Below are positions 8,264 to 15,129 of a stretch of DNA of 18,685 nt, piece by piece. The DNA is from an uncultured Porphyromonadaceae bacterium. Lineage in GTDB: Bacteria > Bacteroidota > Bacteroidia > Bacteroidales > Muribaculaceae. The notes beneath the pieces are model-generated. The model searched no databases. It saw nothing but the letters and a program-made list of their open reading frames with translations, and had not been told where the DNA came from. The position numbers were made by a program, and so were the translations under genes. Every line of letters starts with the position of its first letter. Within the stretch, counting starts at the first letter, position 1. The stretch is taken from NCBI GenBank assembly GCA_905193485.1, contig CAJJOX010000017.1, positions 1 through 18,685 on the forward strand, written 5' to 3'.

Positions 8264-8325
8264 CATTCCGTAAAAAGTAAGCTGATCAACAGTTTCCAAT
8301 AAATCAATATATTACCCTTATTTCA

Positions 8326-9987
8326 ATGGATTTTTCCTGGTTAACAGATCTTTTAGGTCCGGGCCACACATCGCTTTCAAGCACACTGGTGCTTTATTCG
8401 TTTGTGATTGCCCTTGGTGTGTTTCTGGGCAAGCTGAAGGTGGGTAGCGTTTCGCTCGGTGTCACATTCGTGCTCTTCGTGGGCATTCTGATGGGGCACT
8501 TAGGTTATGTGGTCGATTCCAACGTGCTCAAGTTTGTGCGCGAGTTCGGCCTCATCCTGTTCATCTTCGCCATCGGTATTCAGGTCGGCCCCGGCTTTTT
8601 CTCGTCGTTCAAGAAAGGTGGGGTTCGACTCAATATGCTGGCCGTTAGCTGTATTGCCCTTAACGTAGCGATTGTGCTTGCCATCTACTATATCGATGGC
8701 GACACGGATATCGAAGCTCTTGTCGGCGTGATGTCGGGAGCCGTCACCAACACCCCCGGCCTTGCCGCAGCCCAGCAGGCTGTTCAGGACAATGTCAATG
8801 CCATCAACACTATGTCGATGGGCTATGCCGCGGCATATCCGCTTGGCGTGTGCGGCATCATCGGTGCCATGTTCCTGATCAAGGCGTTGTTTAAAATCAA
8901 GATCGACAAAGAGGTGAAAGCTATGGAGGAGGAGAACGAGAAGCTCCAGTCCAAGCCCAATTTCGTGTCGATCGAAGTGACCAACCATCTTATCAACGGA
9001 CGTTCGCTCCGCGAACTGCACGAAATCATCCAGTGCGATTTCGTGATTTCCCGACTCATGGATCAGAGCGGCAACATCATCATCCCGACATCGCAGACAC
9101 AGGTGCGAGTGAGCGACAAGCTGTTTGTGATCCTTTCGGTCAGTGACACCGCCCGCTTCGAATCGGTTGTGGGGCCTGAAGTTGAGATGGACTGGGAAGA
9201 AGTGACCCCCAGCCGTGTTGTTTCGCGCCGCATCGTCATCACAAAAAGCCAGTACAACGGAGTGGCTCTCGGCTCGCTCCGCCTGCACGCCGGTTATCAG
9301 CTCAATGCCACCCGCGTCAACCGTGCGGGTGTCGACCTCATCGCATCGCCTGATCTGCGTCTGCAGATGGGCGACCGCATCACAGTGGTCGGTGATCTCA
9401 ACGATATTGACCGTCTGGCCAACCGCCTCGGCAACTCTATGAAGCGCCTCAACGAGCCTAACATGATCACTATCTTCGTGGGCATCCTCTTCGGTATTAT
9501 CGTAGGCTCTATCGAGCTGCCTTTCGGCATGAAGCTCGGTCTGGCCGGCGGTCCGCTGGTCGTCGCCATCCTTCTCAGCCGGTTCGGTTATAAATTCAAG
9601 CTTGTCACCTACACCTCGTCGTCTGCATCGTTGCTCATGCGTGAGCTTGGCATATGCCTCTTCCTTGCGTCGGTGGGCATATCGGCCGGCGCCAACTTTG
9701 CCGAAACGGTGTTCAACCCCACAGGCATGTGGTGGGTGATATGGGGCTTCATAATCACCTTCGTGCCTCTGGTCATAGTCGGTTGCATCGCCCGCGGAGT
9801 CTACAAGATCAATTTCCTTACAATCATGGGTCTTTTCTCCGGCGGTTATACCGATCCACCGGCCTTGGCTTATGCCAACAATGCAACGGGACACGATGCT
9901 CCGGCCGTGTCATATTCGACAGTCTACCCGCTCACGATGTTCCTGCGTGTAGTCGCGGCTCAAGGTCTGATTCTCGCCTTTATGTAA
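8326..9987 (+). CDS. AspT/YidE-type putative transporter (AAE family) with two TrkA_C domains
   Basis: The 553-residue integral membrane protein has two homologous membrane halves separated by a cytoplasmic insert. The halves share repeated motifs: FGLILFIFAIGIQVGPGF (74-91) against LGICLFLASVGISAGANF (441-458), and GAVTNTPGLAAAQ (138-150) against GGYTDPPALAYAN (506-518). YPLG at 171 matches YPLT at 534. Between them, residues about 211-285 and 297-370 look like two TrkA_C (RCK_C) regulatory domains, with a charged linker at 195-210. This is the architecture of the aspartate:alanine exchanger AspT and of E. coli YidE/YbjL. The substrate is unknown; a dicarboxylate or amino-acid exchanger is only inference. 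It is monocistronic, with its own -7 element upstream and a strong hairpin 12 bases after the stop. Confidence 0.88.
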   Translation: MDFSWLTDLLGPGHTSLSSTLVLYSFVIALGVFLGKLKVGSVSLGVTFVLFVGILMGHLGYVVDSNVLKFVREFGLILFIFAIGIQVGPGFFSSFKKGGVRLNMLAVSCIALNVAIVLAIYYIDGDTDIEALVGVMSGAVTNTPGLAAAQQAVQDNVNAINTMSMGYAAAYPLGVCGIIGAMFLIKALFKIKIDKEVKAMEEENEKLQSKPNFVSIEVTNHLINGRSLRELHEIIQCDFVISRLMDQSGNIIIPTSQTQVRVSDKLFVILSVSDTARFESVVGPEVEMDWEEVTPSRVVSRRIVITKSQYNGVALGSLRLHAGYQLNATRVNRAGVDLIASPDLRLQMGDRITVVGDLNDIDRLANRLGNSMKRLNEPNMITIFVGILFGIIVGSIELPFGMKLGLAGGPLVVAILLSRFGYKFKLVTYTSSSASLLMRELGICLFLASVGISAGANFAETVFNPTGMWWVIWGFIITFVPLVIVGCIARGVYKINFLTIMGLFSGGYTDPPALAYANNATGHDAPAVSYSTVYPLTMFLRVVAAQGLILAFM

Positions 9988-9999
9988 TCAGCCGCAATT

Positions 10000-10047
10000 A
10001 AATCAGGCGCCCCGTCAAAATCTTTTTTTTGACGGGGCGCCTGATTT
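10000..10047. terminator. Bidirectional hairpin between convergent genes
   Basis: Positions 10000-10020 pair perfectly with 10027-10047, giving a 21-bp stem around a 6-base loop. The core is CAGGCGCCCCGTC and its complement. It sits 12 bases after the transporter stop (9987) and 27 bases after the stop of the convergent thioredoxin (10075), so it can serve both. The 8-T run (10023-10030) lies in the loop and inner stem rather than after the stem, and only a short ATTT follows on the plus strand. Confidence 0.8.
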
Positions 10048-10074
10048 ATGGTTGTGCTGTCGGTGTATGCGGGG

Positions 10075-10377
10075 CTACATGTAGCGGTTGAATATGGCCT
10101 CGAGGTCGGCCGACGCTATTTCGCCGGAATCACGCCACACTTCTTCGCCGTTCTTGTACATTACCCACGTCGGGTAGCTTTCGACTCCGAACACCCGGTC
10201 GATGTCGGGATGCGCGTCACCGTCATATTGCAGAATGTTGACCCTGCCGTCGTAAACCTCCTTAAGACTTTCTACGACAGGCATCATCCGGTGGCAGTGA
10301 GGACACCATGACGCATAGATCTCGACAAGCGTCGGGGTCGGGCCATCGAACATCTGTTGCAACGTTTCCTGATTCAT
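10075..10377 (-). CDS. Thioredoxin-family protein with CPHC active site
   Basis: This 100-residue single thioredoxin domain has no signal peptide, so it should be cytoplasmic. The active site is WCPHC (C25, C28), the dipeptide found in DsbA rather than the CGPC of ordinary thioredoxins. The cis-proline is present in SYPTW (P69). The position of the buried thioredoxin aspartate appears to be glutamate (E19 in LVEIYASW). These features predict a more oxidising redox potential than the neighbouring TrxA, but that is inference from family knowledge. The ATG at 10377 is preferred: it leaves 19 bases after the trxA stop and gives a normal domain length. The frame stays open up to 10425, but that would overlap trxA. 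It is the second gene of a two-gene unit and ends before a shared hairpin. Confidence 0.85.
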   Translation of the reverse strand: MNQETLQQMFDGPTPTLVEIYASWCPHCHRMMPVVESLKEVYDGRVNILQYDGDAHPDIDRVFGVESYPTWVMYKNGEEVWRDSGEIASADLEAIFNRYM

Positions 10378-10396
10378 GATGTTTTGTTTTGAGGGG

Positions 10397-10714
10397 TCAG
10401 ATGTCGCTTTTCTTGTCGTTGACAAATTCCTTCACTTTTGCTACGAGGGGTTCTTTCTGGTGCAGTCCGTATCCGCGCCAGACGGCTTCTCCGTCCTTGA
10501 ATACTATAAGCGTGGGCACCGAACGGATGTTGTAGCGGGCCGAGAGCTCGGCGTTGCGGTCAATATCGACCTTTATCACGTTGGCGCTGTCGCCGACCTC
10601 GCTTTTCACTTGTTCCAGAATTGGTCCTTGCATGCGGCATGGTCCGCACCAGGTGGCAAAGAAATCGACCAGTGTGGGTTTCGACTGTGCGATCATTTCA
10701 TCAAATTCGTTCAT
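10397..10714 (-). CDS. trxA: Thioredoxin
   Basis: This 105-residue classical thioredoxin is the cytoplasmic dithiol reductant for enzymes such as ribonucleotide reductase and methionine sulfoxide reductase. It has the full motif TLVDFFATWCGPCRM, with buried aspartate D17 and catalytic C23 and C26, the cis-proline in SVPTLIVF (P67), and GYG near residues 81-83. The ATG at 10714 is chosen because it gives the standard domain length. The open frame reaches 10822, but the extra 36 residues are low-complexity and non-homologous in appearance. It lies 19 bases upstream of the CPHC thioredoxin and is divergent from dapA across a 219-base gap. I found no good -7 element for it in that gap. Confidence 0.92.
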   Translation of the reverse strand: MNEFDEMIAQSKPTLVDFFATWCGPCRMQGPILEQVKSEVGDSANVIKVDIDRNAELSARYNIRSVPTLIVFKDGEAVWRGYGLHQKEPLVAKVKEFVNDKKSDI

Positions 10715-10876
10715 AAGGCAGTTGTGTTGTATTAAGTTTGTGTGAGTTGTTTCTTTTGAATCATTGTCGTCGTTGTGGACGCCGGTGGATGGATCGCGAT
10801 GGCGCCCGGCGGCGACACTCATTTCAATAACAACAAACGGCGTCGGATGGTTTTAATAGCTTTTCGCACGATTATT

Positions 10877-10907
10877 TTTGCCGTTATAAGCGGATTGCTT
10901 ATTTTTG
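10877..10907 (+). promoter_or_regulatory. dapA promoter
   Basis: TTTG at 10877-10880 and TATTTTTG at 10900-10907 are separated by 19 bases, matching the Bacteroidota sigma-70 consensus TTTG-N19-21-TAnnTTTG at both elements. The -7 element ends 26 bases before the dapA ATG, so the leader would be about 20 bases. This also supports the 10934 start over more upstream in-frame ATGs, which would precede the promoter. Confidence 0.75.
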
Positions 10908-10933
10908 TGAGGAAAATTACGCATAAGAGTTTT

Positions 10934-11818
10934 ATGGCACACATTAATCTTAAAGGCATGGGCGTGGCGCTTGTCACACCGTTTAAGTCTGACAAATCGA
11001 TTGATTTCGATGCGTTCGGCCGATTGCTTGATTATCAGATCCAGAGTGGCGTGGACTATCTTGTGGTGCTGGGCACCACAAGCGAGAATCCGACGCTTGA
11101 ACCGGAGGAGCGTGAGCAGATAAAACGTTTTGTCACCGCCCGTGTCGACGGTCGCGTGCCCCTTGTGCTCGGCTGCGGGGGAAACAACACCGCGGCTGTT
11201 GTGCGTGAACTTGCCACCTCCGATCTCTCGGCATTCTCAGCCATTCTTTCGGTTGTGCCATATTACAACAAGCCTTCGCAGGAGGGAATTTATCAGCACT
11301 ATGCTGCAGTGGCCAAAGCTTCGCCTCTGCCTGTGGTGCTTTACAATGTGCCGGGGCGTACGGGTGTCAATATGACTCCCGAAACGACGCTGCGTCTGGC
11401 TGCCGACTTCCCGAATATCGTCGGCGTCAAGGAGGCTTCCGGCAATATGGTGCAGGTCGATGAAATAATCAAACACAAGAGCGCCGATTTCATGGTGATT
11501 TCAGGTGATGATGCAGTGACATTTCCACTTATCACCTTAGGCGCTGTAGGCGTTATCTCTGTGATTGGAAACGCTTTCCCACGTGAGTTTTCGCGCATGG
11601 TGCGCCTTGCCCTTGACGGCGACTATGCCGCCGCACGCACGATACATCACCGCTTCAATGATCTTTTCGGCCTGCTTTTCGTCGACGGCAATCCGGCCGG
11701 AGTGAAATGTGTGCTTCATGCCATGGGCTTGTGCGAAAATGAATTACGCCTGCCGCTCGTGCCTACACGCATCACCACGTTCGAGAAAATCCGTAAGGTG
11801 CTTGATTCGTTGATGTAG
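10934..11818 (+). CDS. dapA: 4-hydroxy-tetrahydrodipicolinate synthase
   Basis: The 294-residue enzyme condenses pyruvate with L-aspartate semialdehyde, the committed step toward diaminopimelate (peptidoglycan) and lysine. It is a cytoplasmic TIM barrel. Visible signature elements are GVALVTPF (10-17), LGTTSE (46-51), PYYNKP (109-114), YNVPGRT (137-143, with Y137 and R142 of the active site) and the Schiff-base lysine K166 in VGVKEASG. The glycine usual in GTTGE is serine here (S50). The start at 10934 (MAHINLKG) is chosen for family length and because the promoter lies directly upstream; the frame is open to 10775, but the extra 53 residues look like non-coding sequence. It is monocistronic, 194 bases before a tRNA gene. 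Confidence 0.96.
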   Translation: MAHINLKGMGVALVTPFKSDKSIDFDAFGRLLDYQIQSGVDYLVVLGTTSENPTLEPEEREQIKRFVTARVDGRVPLVLGCGGNNTAAVVRELATSDLSAFSAILSVVPYYNKPSQEGIYQHYAAVAKASPLPVVLYNVPGRTGVNMTPETTLRLAADFPNIVGVKEASGNMVQVDEIIKHKSADFMVISGDDAVTFPLITLGAVGVISVIGNAFPREFSRMVRLALDGDYAAARTIHHRFNDLFGLLFVDGNPAGVKCVLHAMGLCENELRLPLVPTRITTFEKIRKVLDSLM

Positions 11819-11927
11819 TGCGGCGCTGATCATCGGTGTGTCTGATGGCGCGGGATTGAGCGGGCGTTTGATCCGCCTGTCGGTAACAGCGGTCGCGGGA
11901 AAGAAAAGAGTGGAAGATATGTGACAA

Positions 11928-11959
11928 TTTGTTTTTATGCGGCAAAAATCTTAACTTTG
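11928..11959 (+). promoter_or_regulatory. tRNA-Arg promoter
   Basis: TTTG at 11928-11931 and TAACTTTG at 11952-11959 are 20 bases apart, a full match to the Bacteroidota consensus at both elements. Transcription would start near 11966, about 47 bases before the mature tRNA 5' end. Confidence 0.8.
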
Positions 11960-12012
11960 CAGCCGTCAAGATGCCGTTATTGATACTGCTGCCATCTGCG
12001 GTTGACTGGTAA

Positions 12013-12086
12013 GGTCCGGTAGCTCAGCTGGATAGAGCATCTGCCTTCTAAGCAGACGGTCCCGCGTTCGAATCGCGGCCGGATCA
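12013..12086 (+). tRNA. tRNA-Arg (anticodon UCU)
   Basis: The 74-base sequence folds as a complete cloverleaf. The acceptor stem GGTCCGG pairs with CCGGATC (one G-U), with A as discriminator. The D-stem is GCTC/GAGC, the anticodon stem is TCTGC/GCAGA with loop CTTCTAA (anticodon TCT at 12047-12049), there is a 5-base variable region, and the T-stem is CCGCG/CGCGG with loop TTCGAAT. The 3' CCA is not encoded (CAT follows the discriminator), as is usual in Bacteroidota. It decodes AGA, and AGG by wobble. Confidence 0.97.
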
Positions 12087-12111
12087 CATCATCGCTGATT
12101 TTTTAATGCTG

Positions 12112-12137
12112 TGGAGCTTCCCGTCCGGGAGGCTCCA
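12112..12137 (+). terminator. Putative tRNA-Arg terminator hairpin
   Basis: Positions 12112-12122 pair with 12127-12137 over 11 bp (one wobble) with the loop GTCC, starting 26 bases after the tRNA end. Only TTT follows, so the U-tract is weak. Position supports a role in ending the tRNA transcript. Confidence 0.55.
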
Positions 12138-12248
12138 TTTGCGTTGTAGCCGGTGTGGTGGTGTCCGGTTTGATTTTCCCTAGGGATAGCAAGTTTCCGT
12201 TCCCCAAGGTCGCTTGAAGATCTGCCCCGGCGTTGACAAAGATTGTGT

Positions 12249-12303
12249 AATGGCTATAAAACAAAAACGGGCTGTCTCATCGACGGTCCGTTTTGTAGCT
12301 ATT
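12249..12303. terminator. Two-part stem-loop with T-run, terminator-like on both strands
   Basis: The inner stem pairs 12264-12276 with 12282-12294 (13 bp, two wobbles) around a 5-base loop. The outer stem pairs 12249-12256 with 12296-12303 (8 bp, one wobble), separated by an asymmetric internal loop. The inner hairpin is flanked by A-runs and T-runs, so it can act as an intrinsic terminator on either strand. It lies 334 bases beyond the kinase stop and 163 bases after the tRNA, so which transcript it ends is unclear. Confidence 0.5.
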
Positions 12304-12627
12304 GTTTCAAAAAAATGTTTCTTAATTACTATGCAAGTTGTTTTTTCAGGATAGATTGGTTATGTATTTTGGGTTTATTACCTAAACGAGGTAAGATTCA
12401 TTTTATTCGCTTGCAAATTTACGACGACAATATGGATATTTTGTGTCTATCGTGTTACAATGTGGTGTCGCAATGATAGCTTGCAGTATTTTTAACATTA
12501 ATTCACTATTGCTGCGCCCGTGGATGTTGAACGGAGCGGATAAATTATTAAAAATAATGAATCGTTAATGGCTGTCGGCGGAATGGAATGTATTGAAACG
12601 GAGTCATCAATGCCGGGGGCTTGCCGC

Positions 12628-14106
12628 TTACGAACTTTTGCGGAGCGTGAACATGAATTCAAGGCCGCCGTTCGGACGGTTGTGCACCGACATCACGCCA
12701 CCGAGCGATTCGATGATGTTTTTCACGATGGGGAGTCCCAATCCGGTTCCTCCGGTCTTTCGGGCGCGTCCCGCATCGACGCGGAAAAAGCGGTCAAACA
12801 GGTGGGGCAGATTTGCGTTCTCGACGCCCGTGCCGTTGTCCCAGAATGCAAAGGTGTAGAACTCTTTGGATTGGGAAACAAGCCGAACGCCCATCGTAGT
12901 GCCGTGGGAGTGGATGACGGCGTTCTTGATGAGGTTTGACAGCGCGCTGGTGAGCAGATTGGCATTGCCAAGCACCTCGCAGTCGAGAGGCACGTCATAC
13001 TCAAATGTCATGTCGCCGGTCAGTCCCGTGGTGGAGAAATCGTTGTCGATGGCATAGACGATATCGTGGAAGTTGATCGTGGTGACAGGTATGTTTCCGC
13101 TCCCTTCCTCAAGTCGGGTCATGGTCGCGACGTCGTTGAGCAGATTGCATAGCCGGTCTACATTCTGCTGGGCACGGCGCAGGAAGTAGGTGCGTGTCTT
13201 GTCGTCCATATCGTCCGATGAGAGCACGGTGTCAAGATAGCCTTTTATGACGCCTACAGGGGTCTTGAGCTCATGGTTGATGTTGTTGGTCATCTGGCGT
13301 TTGATGCGCGCTTTTTCCTCCACGGCGTGGATGGCAACGTTGTGCTCGCGCTGGCTTTTGGCAAGGGCTTCGCTGCGTTCGCGGTAGAGTTTTACGATCT
13401 GACGTGAAATGTCGCCGAGTTCATTGTGGGGAAACTTGGTTTCGTCAAATTTCACGTTTTCGTCGTTGGCGTTGTTGGCGAAATCGCGCAATATGCGGAT
13501 GTTGCGGGTGATGTTGCGGGTGATGAGATAGGCGGTGATGGCCGAGGCCGTGAGCAGGATGATCAGGATCACCCAGAAAGTCACGTTTGTTGAGGTGAGC
13601 GATTCTCGAAGTGTGGCGGTCATCGGCATGGCGGTGTATATAAGTAGAGCGCCGTCGTTGCTTTTTGTCGATTTGAAATAATATAGCTCGCCTTTGGTGC
13701 TGGAGGCTTTGCCTTCGTAGTCATCGGTCGATTCTTTGTTGAGCTGACGCGCAACAAACTCTTTGTCGATTGGCGCGCCTATATAGTAGCGGGGCGTCTT
13801 GCCGGCATCGAAATCGTTTTTTTCAAACACACTGATGCGCACGCCGTCATAGCGCGAGTCTTCGAAGAAGATCCCGATTGTGCGCATGAAGTCGCTGAGG
13901 TTGTAGTCTTCGTTGGCGTGGCGTTGCTCGTAGACGGCTATGATACGGCTGCTGAACAGGTCGAGTTGCCGTATGATGCTGTGTTCGCGCATATCCATTT
14001 CGTGCTTGTAAGTATAGCTCATGAGGAAAGCGACGATGAGCCACGACAGAAGCACGATCGGCACGAAGATGCGCCACCAGAAACTAAATCGTTTCTTTAA
14101 AACCAT
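12628..14106 (-). CDS. Membrane sensor histidine kinase
   Basis: The 492-residue kinase has an N-terminal transmembrane helix (about 12-30), a periplasmic sensor region of about 140 residues (31-173) that I do not recognise, and a second transmembrane helix (about 174-196). A HAMP-like linker (197-250), a HisKA dimerisation domain and a HATPase_c domain follow. The phosphorylated histidine is H278 in NINHELKTPVG. The N-box holds N391 and N395 (NLIKNAV), the G1 box is DNGTG (423-427), an F-box-like stretch is LFDRFFRVD, and the G2 box is GGTGLGLPI (452-460). It is orthodox, without receiver or phosphotransfer domains. Its start overlaps the end of the regulator gene by 23 bases, pointing to translational coupling. 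The sensed signal is unknown. Confidence 0.93.
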   Translation of the reverse strand: MVLKKRFSFWWRIFVPIVLLSWLIVAFLMSYTYKHEMDMREHSIIRQLDLFSSRIIAVYEQRHANEDYNLSDFMRTIGIFFEDSRYDGVRISVFEKNDFDAGKTPRYYIGAPIDKEFVARQLNKESTDDYEGKASSTKGELYYFKSTKSNDGALLIYTAMPMTATLRESLTSTNVTFWVILIILLTASAITAYLITRNITRNIRILRDFANNANDENVKFDETKFPHNELGDISRQIVKLYRERSEALAKSQREHNVAIHAVEEKARIKRQMTNNINHELKTPVGVIKGYLDTVLSSDDMDDKTRTYFLRRAQQNVDRLCNLLNDVATMTRLEEGSGNIPVTTINFHDIVYAIDNDFSTTGLTGDMTFEYDVPLDCEVLGNANLLTSALSNLIKNAVIHSHGTTMGVRLVSQSKEFYTFAFWDNGTGVENANLPHLFDRFFRVDAGRARKTGGTGLGLPIVKNIIESLGGVMSVHNRPNGGLEFMFTLRKSS

Positions 14107-14794
14107 AGCCGAATCCCAGTCGTGTCACGATATTGTTGCCGTAGGGGCCGATTTTTTTGCGCAGTCGGGCGATATTGGTGTCGATGGTGCGGTTGGTCAC
14201 GACCACGTCGTTGTCCCACACCTGGCGTATGATCTCTTCGCGTGAATAAATGCGGTTGCGGTGAGTGAGGAAAAACAGTAGTATGTCAAATTCGGTGCGT
14301 GTCAGCCCCATGTCTTCTCCGTTAAGGAATCCGAGCTTGTCGTTGCGGTCGATGCGGAGGTTGTGGAATGAGATATCAGGCTCGTAGATGCTCTGCGACA
14401 CGTTGTATTCCCATTGACGGGACGCCTGGCTGCGGCGCAGAACCGCACGGACTCGCGCAAGCACCTCGCTTATGACGAACGGTTTCGAAATATAGTCGTC
14501 GGCGCCGATGTTGAGCCCCATCACGGTGTCGTCCTCGCCATTGAGGGCCGAGCAGAATATGAATGGCGTATTTTCGATCTCGGGCATGTTTTTTACCCTT
14601 TTTGCAAAATCAAATCCGCTGAGCCTATCCATCATTATGTCGACAATGAATAGGGAATAGGCCGAGAGATCCATTTCAAGCGCTTCTTCGGCGCTGTAGG
14701 CGCAATCGACTTCATAGCCTTCTTTCTCGAGATTGAATTTCAGTATTTCGCAAAGGGCCTCTTCGTCGTCAATTACTAATATTTTGATTCTCAT
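14084..14794 (-). CDS. Response regulator, OmpR/PhoB family
   Basis: The 236-residue protein has an N-terminal receiver domain (about 1-120). The acidic pair is D9/D10, the phospho-acceptor is D52 (FIVDIMM), the signalling serine is S82 (FCSALNG) and the lysine is K104 (ISKPF). The C-terminal winged-helix domain (about 135-236) contains LTRTEFDILLFF, REEIIRQVWDNDVVVTNRTID and a final GFGYGF beta-hairpin. It therefore binds DNA as a phosphorylation-dependent transcription factor. It is the first gene of a two-gene unit with the histidine kinase, which starts inside its last 23 bases. A TAnnTTTG element lies about 110 bases upstream. Target genes are unknown; neighbouring envelope genes are possible, but nothing in the sequence shows that. 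Confidence 0.94.
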   Translation of the reverse strand: MRIKILVIDDEEALCEILKFNLEKEGYEVDCAYSAEEALEMDLSAYSLFIVDIMMDRLSGFDFAKRVKNMPEIENTPFIFCSALNGEDDTVMGLNIGADDYISKPFVISEVLARVRAVLRRSQASRQWEYNVSQSIYEPDISFHNLRIDRNDKLGFLNGEDMGLTRTEFDILLFFLTHRNRIYSREEIIRQVWDNDVVVTNRTIDTNIARLRKKIGPYGNNIVTRLGFGYGFKETI

Positions 14795-14904
14795 TGTAGT
14801 GGAAGATGTAAAAGAGTGGGTGTGATAAATTTGTGTTAGGATGCGGTAGTTGTTTCATTCGCGATTGTAAAATTACAAAAGAGAAAATAAATCGATAAGT
14901 TAAA

Positions 14905-14912
14905 CAAAGTTA
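14905..14912 (-). promoter_or_regulatory. Putative -7 element for the two-component operon
   Basis: The minus strand reads TAACTTTG, a full TAnnTTTG match, 110 bases upstream of the response regulator ATG. No clear TTTG is found at the expected -33 distance. The implied leader would be about 105 bases. Confidence 0.4.
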
Positions 14913-15016
14913 AAGTTGCCTTTTCTTCGAACCGGCGGCCCGCCTATGTGTTATATGGGTATAATTACTATTTGCACTGTGTTTTTTTCATGGTATTAGA
15001 TTTAAGGTTAAAGATT

Positions 15017-15042
15017 AAACGGCTGTCGTGAGACAGCTGTTT
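15017..15042 (+). terminator. Orphan terminator-like hairpin upstream of the DUF349 gene
   Basis: AAACGGCTGTC (15017-15027) pairs with GACAGCTGTTT (15032-15042) around GTGA, with one wobble, and is followed by CTTTTTG on the plus strand. This is a textbook intrinsic terminator, but no plus-strand gene lies upstream of it: the response regulator reads the other way. It could end a short unannotated RNA or act as an attenuator for the DUF349 gene. Confidence 0.55.
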
Positions 15043-15099
15043 CTTTTTGCCGTTGGGTCACAGCTGTTTGTTAAAAACGATATTTGGGGCGAATTTTTA

Positions 15100-15129
15100 T
15101 TGCCGTTTGGAAAATTATATCTATTTTTG
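15100..15129 (+). promoter_or_regulatory. Putative promoter of the DUF349-glycosyltransferase unit
   Basis: TATTTTTG at 15122-15129 matches the -7 consensus, and a partial -33 element (TTG at 15100-15102) lies 19 bases upstream. It is 73 bases before the ATG at 15203. The -7 element is good; the -33 element is weak. Confidence 0.5.

Larger units (their letters stand above)
12087..12627. other. Non-coding gap between tRNA-Arg and the histidine kinase gene (541 bases)
   Basis: This stretch has no credible gene. It holds two hairpins (12112-12137 and 12249-12303, listed separately), a 10-base palindrome TCCCTAGGGA at 12177-12186, and an AT-rich tail from about 12290 to 12570. The only sizeable open frame (12243-12476) begins with TTG, runs through the second hairpin and has cysteine- and aromatic-rich, non-protein-like composition. 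I see no transposase remnant, no direct repeat of the tRNA 3' end and no integrase, so there is no sign of an inserted element. Confidence 0.6.

Noticed and set aside
8500..9894. 464-codon open frame antisense to the AspT/YidE-type transporter
   Set aside because: It is a shadow of the transporter gene: histidine- and aspartate-rich composition without domains, while the sense frame has clear repeated transporter motifs.
12177..12186. 10-base palindrome TCCCTAGGGA
   Set aside because: Contains the rare CTAG but stands alone, with no second copy or nearby gene that it could control; such short palindromes arise by chance.
12243..12476. Open frame of 77 codons in the gap after tRNA-Arg
   Set aside because: It starts with TTG, runs through a strong inverted repeat and has a cysteine- and aromatic-rich composition typical of AT-rich non-coding DNA. 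No ribosome binding context or family resemblance.
12013..12627. Possible integration site at tRNA-Arg with an inserted element downstream
   Set aside because: No integrase, no repeated copy of the tRNA 3' end found by eye, and the neighbouring genes are ordinary. The AT-rich gap alone is not evidence for insertion.
14084..14106. 23-base overlap of regulator and kinase genes as an anomaly
   Set aside because: Short overlaps within two-component operons are common and indicate translational coupling; nothing unusual.
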